This document shows positions 1 to 11,424 of a stretch of DNA of 64,000 nt, piece by piece (the first letter of the stretch is position 1; each line of letters starts with the position of its first letter). The notes below the pieces were generated by a model. It saw only the letters and a program-made list of their open reading frames with translations, was not told the DNA's origin and made no database searches. Source of the stretch: Arthrobotrys musiformis (lineage: Eukaryota; Ascomycota; Orbiliomycetes; Orbiliales; Orbiliaceae); assembly GCA_036971715.1 (NCBI GenBank), contig JAVHJL010000008.1, forward strand, positions 992,001 to 1,056,000, read 5' to 3'. A program made the translations under genes and the position numbers.

Positions 1-2597
1 GATGCTGACGGCACCGCTGAACAATACTTGCACGGGGATAGGAGTTTTTTCGGGGCGTAGTAAGCTCCACATTTAACGTATCCCAATTCAAATTGGGAGA
101 TAGGTTTCCGTGGATCCCGCCTGAGGACACTTCCGGGAGGCTCTTTAGCCGAAACCGAAAGTAGTATTGCCTTTTTGTGAGAAGGTCCAAGAAACAATAG
201 GTATTACTGGGACCGTTCATCGTTGTAATACCAACACGAGCTGTCAGAAAGTTCTCATTCGACTCAAGCTCAGCCCTTAGCTTGAGAAGCAGCCCAAATT
301 CACACCTTCTCCTTTGCTCTGGGTCCACTGGCCACATAGAAGAGCTCTCAAGTTCTAGTTCGCATTCTAGGGGTGATTCGAGATGCCTAGTGCATGGGGT
401 AGGCGGCTCGACTGAAGTGAGGCTGAGGGCTGGAGAAGCTTCTGATATTTTCCTAAACCCTAACGGGAAGTCTTTAACTTGACGTATGGTGTTCGAGATC
501 ATTTCAAACTCAGAGACCGCCGTCTCGTAGAAATCGCCAGTGGGCCAAACTAAAGGAGGCGATTCCAGGTTTATATCAGACTCGCATCCGTAGAATGTTA
601 CTGTTCGATCTGCTTGGAAGGAAAACATTAATTTTTGATACAAAAAGCCGAGTATTTGTTCGATAGGTGATGTCGTAGAAGTCCATCTAACTGTTTCCAT
701 TACCCGCCCATCTTTAAATCTCCGAAGCTCCGCCTTGGCCCCCCAGAACTCACGGAATTCGGCGGTCTTAGCAGTATCTTGAACCTCGGGGCCATAGTCT
801 AAAGTGCGGGAGCATTTTTTTTCGTCTAATGTGATAAAGACGGTTAGGTTGTACAAAAGATGGCTCCCTGCTTCGGGTTTTGCTGTTTCCCCCAATTTTT
901 CAGCGGGTGGTCGAGGAGCGGAAAAAGTCATAATTTTGAACCGGTCGCTAAGGCCTTTCGAGAACAAATTATAGCAGTACTCGTTTACGTGGTGCCTAAC
1001 GTTCCATCGCTTGCAGATCGCCGGGAGCGTTTTCACGACTTGAAACGGATCTACCGGAAAGCTAAAACCATTTCGGGTAAGCGAAGAAAATACAACTGGT
1101 GGACCAAGCCACAATACCTCAGGGCGATGTCGAAGATTTGGTAGATGGGGTTCCCAAATATTCGTTGAAACTGGGACCGCAAGGAGAGCCCTAGCTTATC
1201 TAAAGATACCACTGCGAGGGAGTGGTGCCGTAGCTAAAAACAAGCCGTCGGAAATTTTAGCCAAACTGAAGGAATAATGGATGCGGGGAAACAACAGGCT
1301 AATACCGCTAGAAAAGACCAACGACTCATTTTGAAGAGTATGTTATATTCGGTTTGACCTTGGAGGAGGGTTGGAGTGTTGGATTCGGTGGGGAGTTGGG
1401 TGTTTGCGATCAGGTTCAAAACCGATCTGAACATTTGGAACGGGTCTGAAGATGCGGCATATCTAGAAACGGTCCTGTTCGTAGCTGTCTCCATTATGTA
1501 GCATTGTAACAATGCCCATTCTCTTTCCCCAAACCCCCCTTCAAGTAGCTGACTCGAGAAACCTAGTCGAGCAAGCCACACACCACCAAGGATGGTGGCT
1601 TCTTTGAATCCTTCGGTAGAGGCACCGTGTCGTTGCAGTATATCTGAAGTTGCTAAATGATATGCATCATCCATGATAGACGAGTTATACATCGGAGTCG
1701 GCTCGCCATTCTTTCTATCGGCCCGACAAGCGTCGGGCGAAAGTTTATCGAGCGGGAAAAAGTCAGCCGATATCGCTGGTATCAGGCGGATCCGGCACCC
1801 TGCTTAAAATGCTGTTTTAGTAAAGGGTATGATCCTAAGGCTAGGAAGCTTCTTTGGGGGGGGGGGATTAAAACTTACAAGAGAGGCATTCGATGTGAAT
1901 TATAGGACGGAACTCATCACCGTCTAATAAGGTAGAAGAAAAGGAGTAAGATGAGACTGGCATGGCAGTTTTCAGGGCCAATAAAAGGTACGAGAGGTAT
2001 ATGACCCGTTTTCGAAGATAGCGGTACTCAAGATAGTCTTTTGAGTGAAGAGTTGCCTGTAGGATCATGAATCAGCTTGATTGGGAGACGCAAAATCAGA
2101 AATTTGTAGATACCGATGGTATTTGGACGATCAAGTCGACAGAAACGTCTCCATTCCCCAACTTACGAAGCGTTTTGCACCCTAATTCCCACCCCGTTTC
2201 TATTCGAGTAGGAGGGTAGAGGGAAATTTCGGCATCGCGGATATCATCGCCACATTCGGGATAAGATAAATGTACTCCCTGGGCGCGAAAGGTAGCGGTG
2301 GCATCCCGCATCTGCAGCAGGCGAACATTTAGTTGAAGATCTTCGTTCTAGATCGGGGAAATTACGTACGGATGCGAATTTAGACCGTTGGGCACCAATC
2401 AAGGCTTGTTTGACATTTTCGACAGCCTGTAAGACCTGCGTGGTCTCTTTGGCAGTGCATCTTTGAAGTTTGATGAGGTCAGTTACTTCTTTCAGGCAAC
2501 TTTGCTGTGATGGAGGCAAGGATATTCTTGGCGCGTCGCCTTGTGGATCGGAAAGCTTTCTCTTTCTGGGATTGTTAGGTTGTAGGTCGGGTGACAT
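1..2597 (-). CDS. UTP22: U3 snoRNP / SSU processome protein Utp22 (Nrap/NOL6 family), 3' end outside window
   Basis: Nucleolar component of the small-subunit processome, needed for early 18S pre-rRNA cleavage; in yeast it works with Rrp7 and CK2. The gene starts at the ATG at 2597 on the minus strand. Family landmarks seen in order are KDYLEYRYLRKR (about 2030), the MYNSS..DDAYHL segment (about 1690), GGFGEREWALL (about 1530), and FWGAKAELRRFKDG (about 710-750), followed by an open frame to position 1. Clear introns lie near 2311-2368, 2052-2109 and 1806-1880 (GTAAGT donor). The first joins KFAS to MRDAT and removes the stop codons. Further introns probably lie between about 860 and 1250. About 2.6 kb is present, so the last few hundred residues are missing off the left edge. 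It is divergent from the cystathionine gamma-synthase gene. The family call is firm; some internal borders are approximate. Confidence 0.88.
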
Positions 2598-3098
2598 TTT
2601 TAAACCTCGGGGGGGTTTAACGGTTGTGGATATGTGCAGTGCTGTGCAGCTGTGCTGTGATGGCGAGACTGAGCATGAAGGAAAATAGAGAAAAGAAAAT
2701 TGAGCAGGAAAAAATTACAACGCGTTGTTTTACTTAACACCGAGGTCTTGAATTTCCTTTTCAGGATGATCTTAGCCAAGTCTGCGACAGGCTCCACAGC
2801 GTTTGCATCCTTTGCCGAAATCGCAGCACTCGACCAGTGCATAATCCCTGATCCTTGCCATCAGGAAGTAGTGCATAGTACTCTGACATGCCCAACCTAA
2901 ACTCGGCATAAGGTTTGCATGCGTATGGTGTATTTACTGGAGTAGTTAAATACCTAGAACATTCATAAATTCTATTGACCCACTATAGCTACGAAATTAA
3001 ACCCCTTCATGCAAGCTTTTTCCCCCTAAGAAATCGAATCTCCTTCAACTTACGCCCCGCGGGCATAGCTTTATAGCTTGAATAATAACTGCCCCGAG
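2598..3098. other. Divergent promoter spacer, UTP22 / cystathionine gamma-synthase
   Basis: About 500 bases between two start codons. No credible gene is present; open frames here are short and unconserved. Unlike most promoter spacers in the window it lacks clear TAAGTAAG-type elements. Confidence 0.6.
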
Positions 3099-5381
3099 AT
3101 GGATCCTATCCCGGATGCCGAGCTGGGGGAGGCTATCCCTAGCAACACTGAACATGTATACGAACCTAACTTCTCCCTTCAAACTTCATTGTAAAGTCTC
3201 TTCTAACGTCTTTAACACGTTCTAGGCAATTAGTGTTTCTCTACCTACATGGCGATCCAACGTTGGTTATGAAGAAAATGAAAACTGGGTCGTTAGCAAA
3301 ATGCGGAGTGGGTATCCTCGGTATGAACATCCCTTCTTCCTAATCCCTAGCGCAGCCACTAGGCGGTAGAGTTCTTCCAGTGAGTTGGAAATTAATATTC
3401 TAGCTGTAGGTTTTTCATACACCCGGAAATAGTAGCCCTAGAGCAGTCTATTTCCGATGCCTACGGGAAAATGCAGGAGAGATGCATGTTGTTTCCCTCG
3501 GCAGCTATCGCAGCAGCCTGCCAGGAGTTTATCGCCTCTAGGTCGTCGCTGCCCGGAGCTGGCGCTCAGATACTCCATGATGGGCAAAATGTTCGCATCA
3601 TCCATTTGATATCCTCGCAGCAGCAAAATTTACCACATCCCCAGGCCGAAGTATGGGTGGTATTCTTGCCAGGGTCACTATATCCCACTGCGAGGGAATT
3701 TTGGCAACATACGGGGGAGGGGATCTCAAGCCGTCGGGCGGTATTCATTCACAAATCGCTAAAAGAAGGATATCTATCCGTTGAGGAGCAATCGGCGGTC
3801 CTCCCCCCGGCAACCGATCCTCTACATCGCGGCCCGTCACGTTACTCGAAACATTCTGGGGGAAGCAACACTGCTAAAAAGCAAACTAATATCTCTAGAT
3901 CTAACTCGGAGGGAATATCTACCAAAGATTTTGTAGAAATGCGCTACGGCCGGAATCTAGAGGCGGATGCGGTCCAACAAGCCAAACTTGCGATAAGACA
4001 ACGGATCTCGGGGACTATGGTCTTGGGCGCTGAATTGATCGCTCCGACCTCCCCCCAGAGTAGAGTACGAAAGATTTCACCAGATGACGTTTTCCTTTTC
4101 CCATCAGGCATGAGTGCTATATACAATACGCATAAGCTCCTTCGCGCTTTATATGGCCCTAGGAAAATGGTTGAATTTGGGTGAGGCAGCCCTCAGCCTT
4201 GGACGAAAAGCTGTAGCATTTATTTCTAACTGGGGAGCTCCTGGTAGATTCCCCTATTTGGACACCCTTAAAGTCTTAGAAAAGTTCGGCGATGGCTGTT
4301 TGTTTTTAGGAAATGGGAATGATGCCGATGTGGACGAGCTGGAACAGGTTCTCAACTCCGGGGAAAAGATATCGGCTTTGTTTTGCGAGTTCCCATCCAA
4401 CCCACTTTTAAGATCGCCAAATTTAAAGCGCCTCCGAGATCTGGCCACCCGGCACCGGTTCATCATTGTTGTGGATGAAACAATCGGCAACTTTGTTAAT
4501 GTTGATGTTCTTCCTTATGCTGATATACTAGTTAGCAGCCTCACTAAGGTCTTTAGCGGCGATAGCAATGTCATGGGTGGAAGGTATGCTCAATCCTGAC
4601 CATGTATTCTTTTCTAGAATGTTTTAACTGACTGCTAGATATCGGACCTTTCTAGCTGTGTTATTAATCCCAGAATGCCGTTCTACCAAGATATTTCAGC
4701 CCTAGCCACTAAAACCTTTGCAGACAATTACTGGGGCGAAGATGCGATATTTATGGAGCGTAATAGCCGAGATTTTGCTTCTCGAGTCTTGAGAATCAAT
4801 GAAAACGCGGATGCATTGGCGGAGCTGTTTCTTAAGTGGCCTTCAGTTGGTTAGGGACTAGTCCAAACAGGGGTCGATGCTGGGCTCTTTACGAGCTCGT
4901 GCCTACATGCTAAAATTCCAGGAGCTAACATTTGGCATTGTTTTAGTAAAACGTGTTTATTACCCTAGGTGCGATGAATCTCGGAGCTACTATGACGATT
5001 GCAAATGCGCAGAGGGAGGGTATGGTGGCCTTCTCTCCATTACCTTTCATTCACAAGATCTCGCAATCAAGTTCTACGACACAATTAAAACAGCGAAAGG
5101 GCCGAGCCTCGGGACAAACTTTACTCTGACATCACCATACGCTCTCCTTGCACACTACAAGGAACTCAGTTGGGTGAGTAGATGGCTTTTGGCGCATGCG
5201 CGGTAGGATAAGAACTTTCTCACTGACTACTTTTGTATAGGTTGCCCAATACGGCGTTGAGAGCCATCTCATTCGCATCAGTGTCGGCTTGGAAGAAAAA
5301 ACTAGTCTTTTATACATGTTCGAAAAGGCGCTTTTAGATGTGGAATTGTTGGGAAATTCAGTCGAATATGAATCGCAGTAG
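3099..5381 (+). CDS. Cystathionine gamma-synthase (PLP-dependent transsulfuration enzyme)
   Basis: Joins cysteine to an activated homoserine to give cystathionine on the way to methionine; PLP-dependent Cys/Met metabolism family, cytosolic. The start ATG gives MDPIPDAELGEAIPS, the usual fungal N-terminus. After an intron with a TTCTAG acceptor follows AISVSLPTWRSNVGYEE, then an intron at about 3320-3410 before FFIHPEIVALEQ. The long exon 3411-4180 ends at VEFG; removal of a short intron (about 4181-4249, CTAAC branch site) continues with FPYLDTLKVLEKFG. The PLP-binding lysine lies in SSLTKVFSGDSNVMGG, near 4545. Further introns lie near 4584-4630, 4850-4950 and 5173-5240; the protein ends LLGNSVEYESQ at a TAG at 5381. 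Residue content and motif order match Neurospora met-7-type enzymes. The gene converges on DHH1. Confidence 0.92.
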
Positions 5382-5832
5382 TTTTACACGATCAAATACT
5401 GTATTGATAATTTTAAAATGATATTAATACTCGGGAAACGCTTGGTGGCATGGGTGCATGAGTGCATAGTTAATGTTGTTGTCGTATATTATATTGCAGT
5501 CCGGGTGAGCATCGCAATACACTCTAGTATCATTACGATGTAGGTGAGTACCAAAGGTATCTGCGAGGCGCACAAAGGAGGTCATTTTAATATAAAAGTA
5601 GCCGTGGGGGATATGTATTTTGACGACGGAATGGCACTAGCTAATAGAGCACATTCAATAGGGCAATGCATACTACCCCACCTTGGTAACTGGATTTTTT
5701 CTTTTCTTTCATTTCTTTTCCTTTTTTTTTTTGCGTGACTTTGGTCGATGCTTGGAATATTGGAATGAAGATGCCAGCAAGGGAAAAAAGAAAAAAGAAG
5801 AAGAAGAAAATAAGATAAAAGAATCAAAATCC

Positions 5833-5860
<28 letters not shown>
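5382..5860. other. Convergent 3' spacer between cystathionine gamma-synthase and DHH1
   Basis: About 480 bases between two stop codons, carrying T-rich and A-rich tracts (5698-5732, 5788-5860) and no gene. Open frames read through it only because of the simple sequence. Confidence 0.6.
5833..5860. repeat. Uninterrupted A28 tract directly abutting the DHH1 stop codon
   Basis: Twenty-eight consecutive A residues on the plus strand end one base before the complement of the DHH1 TGA (5861-5863). In the DHH1 transcript the stop codon is therefore followed at once by a U28 run. Confidence 0.95.
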
Positions 5861-5863
<3 letters not shown>

Positions 5864-7855
5864 GGTGTTATGCGGGTTGGGGAGGGTGCCTTCTGCACCG
5901 TGTCCATTATCGTTACGGCGGCCGTAATTTTGGTGGTGTCCATAGCCTCTTTGTGATCCCCTGCCTCCACGGAAATTTTGGCCCATAGAATGATTTCCTC
6001 GTGTTTTATTGTGTCGTGTACCCTGAGGTTGCGTGGGATGAGGGCTGCCACGTGCATCCGTACGGTTGGGGGCTTGAGATGCGGCATTCGAGGGAATAGG
6101 CGATGGGGCCGGACGTATAGAGCTCTGGGTTGCTGGCGGGCGAGGGATACTCTCCGGCGAGTCGTAGACATACAATTTCTTGTCTATCTGTGCTGGTATG
6201 GGCTGTATTTCTGTGCCGAGCTCTTGTTCTATTTTGTAGAGGTTGAACCTGTAGGAAAGGGAAAGGGGGCGACCATGTTAGCTGAGGCTTCATGGCGATT
6301 ATGTCCGCGTATGAATAGGTACGAATGGACATAGGACACAGCAAAATTATAGTATGTAAGGCTCTTCTTACCTGTCGTCCCAATTGATCAGGTTGATGGC
6401 AAGACCAAGGTGGCCAAACCTGCCGGATCGACCAATTCGATGTAGATAGGTTTCTGCGTTTTTGGGGAAATCAAAGTTGATAACCACGTTGACGGCCTGG
6501 ATATCGATGCCTCTGGTTAGGAGGTCCGAACATACCAGGTTTCGACAAACTCCGTTTCGAAAGTCGTGGAAGACGCGGTTCCTATGATTCTGGAGCATTT
6601 TCGCATGGCTATAGAAGCAAGAATACCCAAGCTCTGTGATCTTTTTGGCTAGCAGCTCGACCCGGTTTGTGGAATTACAGAAAATAATGGATTGGTTGAT
6701 TTGGAGCTAGAGAACGGGTTTAGCAATGATACTAGCAAAGTAGCCACGGACCAGTTATCGGAATACCTTCGAGAACAAAGTGTTCAGACAGTGTACCTTC
6801 TGCTTTTCCTCAACAAACGCGTAGTATTGGGTAACGCCACGAAGTGTCAACTCATCCATAAGGTTGATTTCGTAGGGTTGCTTTAGATGCTTGTCCTACA
6901 ATACGGTTAACGGTCAGTCAAGGTTATGTGTGACCATTAGGACCCATCACTTTAAAGTCAAAACCGGCTTGGTAAACGAAAGGGAAATTGAGGACCGACC
7001 ATAAAACTTTTGACAACAAGTGGGAAGGTAGCAGAAAAGAGCATTATCTGGCGGTCGCTTGGGAAATATGCGAGGAGCTGTTCGATAATGGGGGTAAATT
7101 CAGGACTAAGCAACTTGTCTGCCTCATCCATGATAAAAGTAGGACATTCGCTGAAGTCGGCAACTCCCTTCCCTGCTAGATCCAAAATCCTCCCGGGGGT
7201 CCCAACAAGGACATGGACCGCTTCGTTTAAACGTATAATATCATCCTTCAGAACTGTTCCTCCTGTCGTAACCATCACGTTTATGCCAAGATGTTTACCT
7301 AAGGTTTTACAAACCTGCGATGTTTGAAGGGCAAGCTCCCTAGTAGGCACTAGAATTAAGGCTTGGGTCTTGGGGCTCTTCGAGTTTACTCTCTCGAGTG
7401 CTGGGATAACGAAGGCCGCCGTTTTCCCAGTACCGTTTTTAGCTCTGGCAAGGATATCCCGCCCCGTCAAAGCGACGGGTATGGTTTCCTCTTGGATCGG
7501 GGACGGTTTCTCAAAGCCTGCTTCGAATATGCCCATGAGGAGTTCTCTCTTGATGTAGAGTTCTTCGAAGTCAAGGCCTTTTGTCGCCGTTACGTCCTAT
7601 TCGTGTTTTAGAAATCGGTGTGACGTTTTATGCGTATATTGGGAAGGTGTGACTTTTTTTTCAGGACTAGGTCACCAACATACCTCAGTTTGAGGACGAA
7701 GATCCTTGACGGGTGCCGTTAATTGGGCTCGCCAGTCCGCGTCACTAGAAAATGAGACCTGTCAACGAAGTTCTTTCTAACGATAGAGGGACGAAATGAA
7801 GCAATGCTCACTTTAGGGTCACAGACTCGAGTTTTTCCGTTAAGGAGGATGCCAT
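5861..7855 (-). CDS. DHH1: DEAD-box RNA helicase Dhh1 (DDX6/Rck family)
   Basis: Cytoplasmic ATP-dependent RNA helicase that represses translation and promotes mRNA decapping in P-bodies. The start at 7855 encodes MASSLTEKLESVTLK, followed by an intron; the second exon gives DWRAQLTAPVKDLRPQTE, a conserved Dhh1 N-terminal sequence. Helicase motifs are all visible in order: Q-motif region GFEKPSPIQ, motif I AKNGTGKT, Ia PTRELALQ, Ib TPGR, II MDEADK, III FSAT, V LLTRGIDIQ and VI HRIGRSGR. After an intron near 6250-6370 the tail reads FNLYKIEQELGTEIQPIP and then a low-complexity end rich in Gly, Arg, Asn and His (about 5861-6150). Such tails favour phase separation in the family, though that is inference here. 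Upstream of the start, the 5' region contains a G26 (transcript C26) tract. Confidence 0.94.
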
Positions 7856-7893
7856 TTCTAGAAGCAATTTGACGAGCGGAGGATGGGGATGAA

Positions 7894-7919
7894 GGGGGGG
7901 GGGGGGGGGGGGGGGGGGG
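7894..7919. repeat. G26 homopolymer tract upstream of the DHH1 start
   Basis: Twenty-six consecutive G on the plus strand, followed by further G/A-rich sequence to about 7935. It lies 39-64 bases upstream of the DHH1 ATG, so it is C26 on the coding strand and probably within the 5' leader or core promoter. Confidence 0.95.
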
Positions 7920-8498
7920 AAGGGGGAGGAGGAGGGCTGTAACGAATCGATATAATCGGGATAATAGGGGACCGCTAAACGCTGAAAAAAAGAGGGTTTT
8001 GAAAGCTGGTCTCCTCGACTGTGGTAGAGACTAATTTTGCAATCGAGAGTCGGAAGTTTTGTTTGTAGAACAAAGGTTCGGAGATGATTCTGTGGTGGTT
8101 AAGGGATGTTGTTGTTGATGTGGTTATGTATGGTCCTGTTCAACCTTTTTTGAGAGCTATACGAAACTTAGATTTCAAAAAGCAAACAACAGAAGAAAAA
8201 GAAAAGGGAAAAGAAGAGGAAGAAGGGAGGGGCAAGAGGGAAAATACTGATTGGGCGACAGTGTAGTGCGAACACTGAATATTTTATTATTGATTTTGGT
8301 GAATCTCGTACATAAGATCGGATAATGGGTAGGCCTGGGATTCGCGCGACTGTTACCTGGACAGGCAAGAGTGGAGATGCGGGTTTCAGTTCTGGAGGTC
8401 TTTGGTGTAAGCTCCGTTTAGAAGCAGCAGCAGTAGGAGGAGGAGGAGAGATATAATGAGGTTTTGGTTGCTCTCCGAGGAAAATATAGCGGGTGGAG

Positions 8499-8590
8499 CG
8501 AGAGAGAGAGAGAGAGAGAGACAGAGACAGGAGACAGAGACAGGGACGGAGACGGAGACGGAGACAGAGAAAGAGACAGAGGGAAAGGAA
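8499..8590. repeat. GA / GACAGA microsatellite
   Basis: A pure GA run (about 8499-8520) passes into imperfect GAGACA and GACGGA units through about 8590. It is purine-rich on the plus strand and shows no coding character. Confidence 0.9.
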
Positions 8591-8853
8591 TAGGAAGGGG
8601 GGTGTTAGCTAGGATGGTGAGGAAGATAGTAGCAGCAGTGGCAGCCTGGGAATGGGAACGGGGAATTGGAATTGATGGTTTGTGATGTTTATGGATGTTG
8701 GTGATGGTGTTGGTGATGGTGTTGGTCGGAGCAGTAATATACTGTCGTAGTCCCTACTGGAATATAATATGGAGTGGAGTGTGTGGTGGTTTGATCTCCC
8801 CACAAAAAGGCCCCTAGGTAGGTACCCAGCTTAGGTAAGCAATACTGTCCATG

Positions 8854-8873
8854 TCGATATCGATATCGATATA
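8854..8873. repeat. Tandem CGATAT palindromic repeat
   Basis: Three units of the self-complementary hexamer CGATAT in tandem, preceded by T. A related tatcgatatcgatag element occurs near 45784-45798 in the noxB/SKT5 promoter spacer. Confidence 0.8.
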
Positions 8874-8884
8874 CCTATTACCTA

Positions 8885-8954
8885 CTACATCCATCCATAC
8901 ATACATACATACTTACTTAAGTCAGTACTTAAGTAAGTAAGTAAGTAAGTAAGC
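8885..8954. repeat. CATA / TAAG tetranucleotide block with TACTTAAGTA palindrome
   Basis: CATACATA units run into CTTACTTAAG and then six tandem AAGT units. This is the densest local copy of the element family found in promoter spacers across the window. Confidence 0.85.
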
Positions 8955-9315
8955 ACTTGTAATACCCACGCTTGGGTACATGATAATACGCTTGGTTGAT
9001 TTGATTTGGTTCGAGGTTAGCAGCTGCAGCGCCCATCGCTTCTCCCTCCAACAACTCTTTTTTTCCCTGTCCCAAAAAATTTCCACATAACAAGGAAAAA
9101 AAAAACCCCATTGAAACACATTCTTCAACCAACCAACAACTCCCACCCACTTGTGCCTTCGCAACTGGTATTTTGTACGGAACTAAGGATATCGGATATA
9201 TCTAAGTAGGTAAGTAGGCAATTAATCGAATATCCCGTTCTCACTGCATTCTGCCGTCATTTCTTAGGTTTCGACGATATAATACTTCTGTCTATAACGT
9301 TTAGATTCAGTGCTA

Positions 9316-10598
9316 ATGCGAACCACAGCAATTACGGTATCCACCTTCATCATGATGGCCCGACCTTATCTCGCCCTTGGCCGTGCTATGCGATCGCAGT
9401 CCGTCTGCCGAAGCGCCAGCATCGCCGCAAGGCCATTCTCAATTCTACGCCAAATCCCCCACAGAAGCCTTGCCCCAGTTTCTATGGTCACCCGTGCCCC
9501 CATCAGGTTTTTTTCGTCCACCTCCGTATTTTCAAAGCCCTCGGGCACAGGTATAAGCCCCTCCCCATTCAAATATTGTCGCTCCATCCTTAAACTAAAC
9601 ACGAATGATCATCTTAGTGGACGAAGAGCTATTCGCGAAACTCCAAAATGAGATCAATGTTGAAACAGAGTTGGGCGAACACGAGCAGATACCTGAAAAC
9701 CTTCAGGAGTTCCTAGATACCTCCCAATTCAAGGTTCGCCCCTCCCCATCTCCCCTAATTTTGGGTCCGGAAGCAAATTCTTGTGGCTCCTAATTATGTA
9801 TAACAATCCGACTAATTCTTCCATTTCTTAGTTGAACGACAAGGATGGTATGGAAGAAGTGGAGTTGGTTAGGAGATTTGGTGACGAGACGTAAGCACAG
9901 ATGCGATCTACTTTTCCTTTCTCTATCTTTCGGCTCAAAATTACCGTTGCGGAGGCGAGCTAACAAGTGCTTAACAGTGTCCGTGTCATTTTCTCGATTG
10001 CGGATCTAAATGCTATCGATGAAAAACTAGACGATCCTTCTTTATATGACCAAGAAGACCTCCCGGAGACGGGCGAGCTGGAGTCTTCCACAAAGAGAGG
10101 GGCCAATGCGGAAGCAAGGCCGGCCGAAGAGGACGAACCGGAATACGAGGAAGCTAGTGAGCCGGCATACCCCGCTCGGCTTAACATTACCATTGAGAAG
10201 GTATTTTTCGAGCTTATTCCCACATGCTCTAAGCCCCTTGTTTCACCCATAGTCCTCGCAGATTATCTTGCTAATAATTTACCCATTCTTAGTCTACCTC
10301 TGGAGCTTTGCAAGTCGAGGCAGTTGCGCAAGATGGAATGATCATCGTTGAGAACGTCCATTACCATCCCTCCGTAGAGTTAGCGACAGCTCAGACGGCG
10401 GAAGCTGACTGGGAGAGAAGAGGCCGCTATGTTGGCCCCCCATTTGGAAATTTGGACGAAGATCTACAGGTTCTTCTTGAACGCTATTTGGACGAAAGGG
10501 GCATCAATACGGCCCTTGCTTTGTTCGTGCCAGATTATATAGACTATAAGGAACAAAAGGAATATGTTTCTTGGCTTAAAAGCAAGTACCCTCCCTAA
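9316..10598 (+). CDS. MAM33: Mitochondrial acidic matrix protein MAM33 (p32/C1QBP family)
   Basis: Doughnut-shaped trimeric matrix protein of the p32 family, linked to mitochondrial ribosome assembly and oxidative phosphorylation. The first exon encodes an Arg/Ser/Ala-rich presequence typical of matrix import. In-frame ATGs are at 9316, 9352, 9355 and 9388; 9316 is chosen as the first, but 9352 is equally plausible. Four introns were placed: SGT|VDEELFAKLQ (about 9550-9619), after DTSQFK (about 9733-9831), after FGDET (about 9891-9977), and after NITIEK (about 10201-10290). The acidic middle (EDEPEYEEASEP) and the C-terminal NLDEDLQVLLERYLDERGI...FVPDYIDYKEQKEYVSWLK are family hallmarks. Stop at 10598. 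Divergent from DHH1. Confidence 0.9.
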
Positions 10599-11424
10599 AT
10601 ACTCGTTAGATTCTCAGCCTTGCTAATAGTGTATAGATGTAAAATCTTTCGTTCAGGCATAGGTGCTACGGGTAGAGGTACTTACTAGGGGAATGTCACT
10701 TGGTTGCACTGTATAACTGCTGAGGCATTCAGTGTTGCTCTATTTTTATTTAAGGGTACATATCGCAGCCGAGCTCGAGCTCCCCGGACGTGTAAGTACT
10801 TACCTATGTGTGGCGGGTTTTGTATGGGTAGCTTAGTGGCTTAAGTAACCTGGTCTACCTTTTACTCGGTGCTTTGACGCTATGGTTATGCGACTCGGGG
10901 TTTCGAGAAAGCTCGGTGGACGAATTTTTGTATATATATAGGGGGCCACCAAGCTAAAGGCCACTCACTCATGATTGTAACCTGGGGAAAACAAAGGGAA
11001 AAAACAAATCTCCTTTCTCAATACACTACAGGGCCTTCTCATAGCTCGAAATCATATACCGCCAACCCCAAATTCTAGCTATGTGTGTACCTAGGCCGGT
11101 ACTTACCTAGGTAAGTACATTATGTGTTGGCCACGTTGGGATCCTACTTCAGGTTCATCGGAGGTACTTCGCGGCACTTCCGCATATCTGTGTGTTCGGG
11201 GGTTTAATTACAAAAACCACCTTTGGCCCCCACTCGCCAACACCGTGGACGACCGTTTACACAGGATACTATTTAAAGACACCCGTAGACTGTGACGTTT
11301 TGATACTGTGAGGTCAGCTCCAAACCCCTTTTGGCACCCGCTGACAAGTACTATAGTTCCAAACACAAATACATCTTACACATACATACCAATATCCTAC
11401 ACACACCATAAGGCTCTCTGCAGG
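10599..11424. other. Spacer between MAM33 and CHS5 (3' region plus CHS5 promoter)
   Basis: About 825 bases with no gene. It holds a TATATATA stretch near 10930 and two TAAGTAC/CTAGGTAAGTAC elements, near 10790-10807 and 11087-11118. A frame open from 11308 begins with GTG and is simply an upstream extension of CHS5. Confidence 0.6.
11087..11118. repeat. TACCTAGG / TACTTACCTAGGTAAGTAC element
   Basis: A partly palindromic copy of the promoter-spacer element family, about 310 bases upstream of the CHS5 ATG. The core ACTTACCTAGGTAAGT is a perfect 16-base palindrome. Confidence 0.8.

Larger units (their letters stand above)
7856..9315. other. Divergent promoter spacer, DHH1 / MAM33, rich in simple repeats
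   Basis: About 1.46 kb with no recognisable gene. It holds a G26 homopolymer, a long GA-rich microsatellite, a CGATAT array and a dense TAAG/CATA tetranucleotide block, each listed separately. Short open frames are repeat-encoded and rejected. Confidence 0.65.

Noticed and set aside
5788..5988. Lys-rich frame over the A-tract near DHH1
   Set aside because: It is encoded by the poly-A and GAA tract and overlaps the DHH1 C-terminus on the other strand.
8084..8803. Frames over the GA-rich microsatellite, encoding Arg-Glu-Asp repeats
   Set aside because: Translations of simple repeats only.
9310..9315. Upstream GTG start for MAM33
   Set aside because: Nuclear genes initiate at ATG; in-frame ATGs at 9316 and 9352 give normal presequences.
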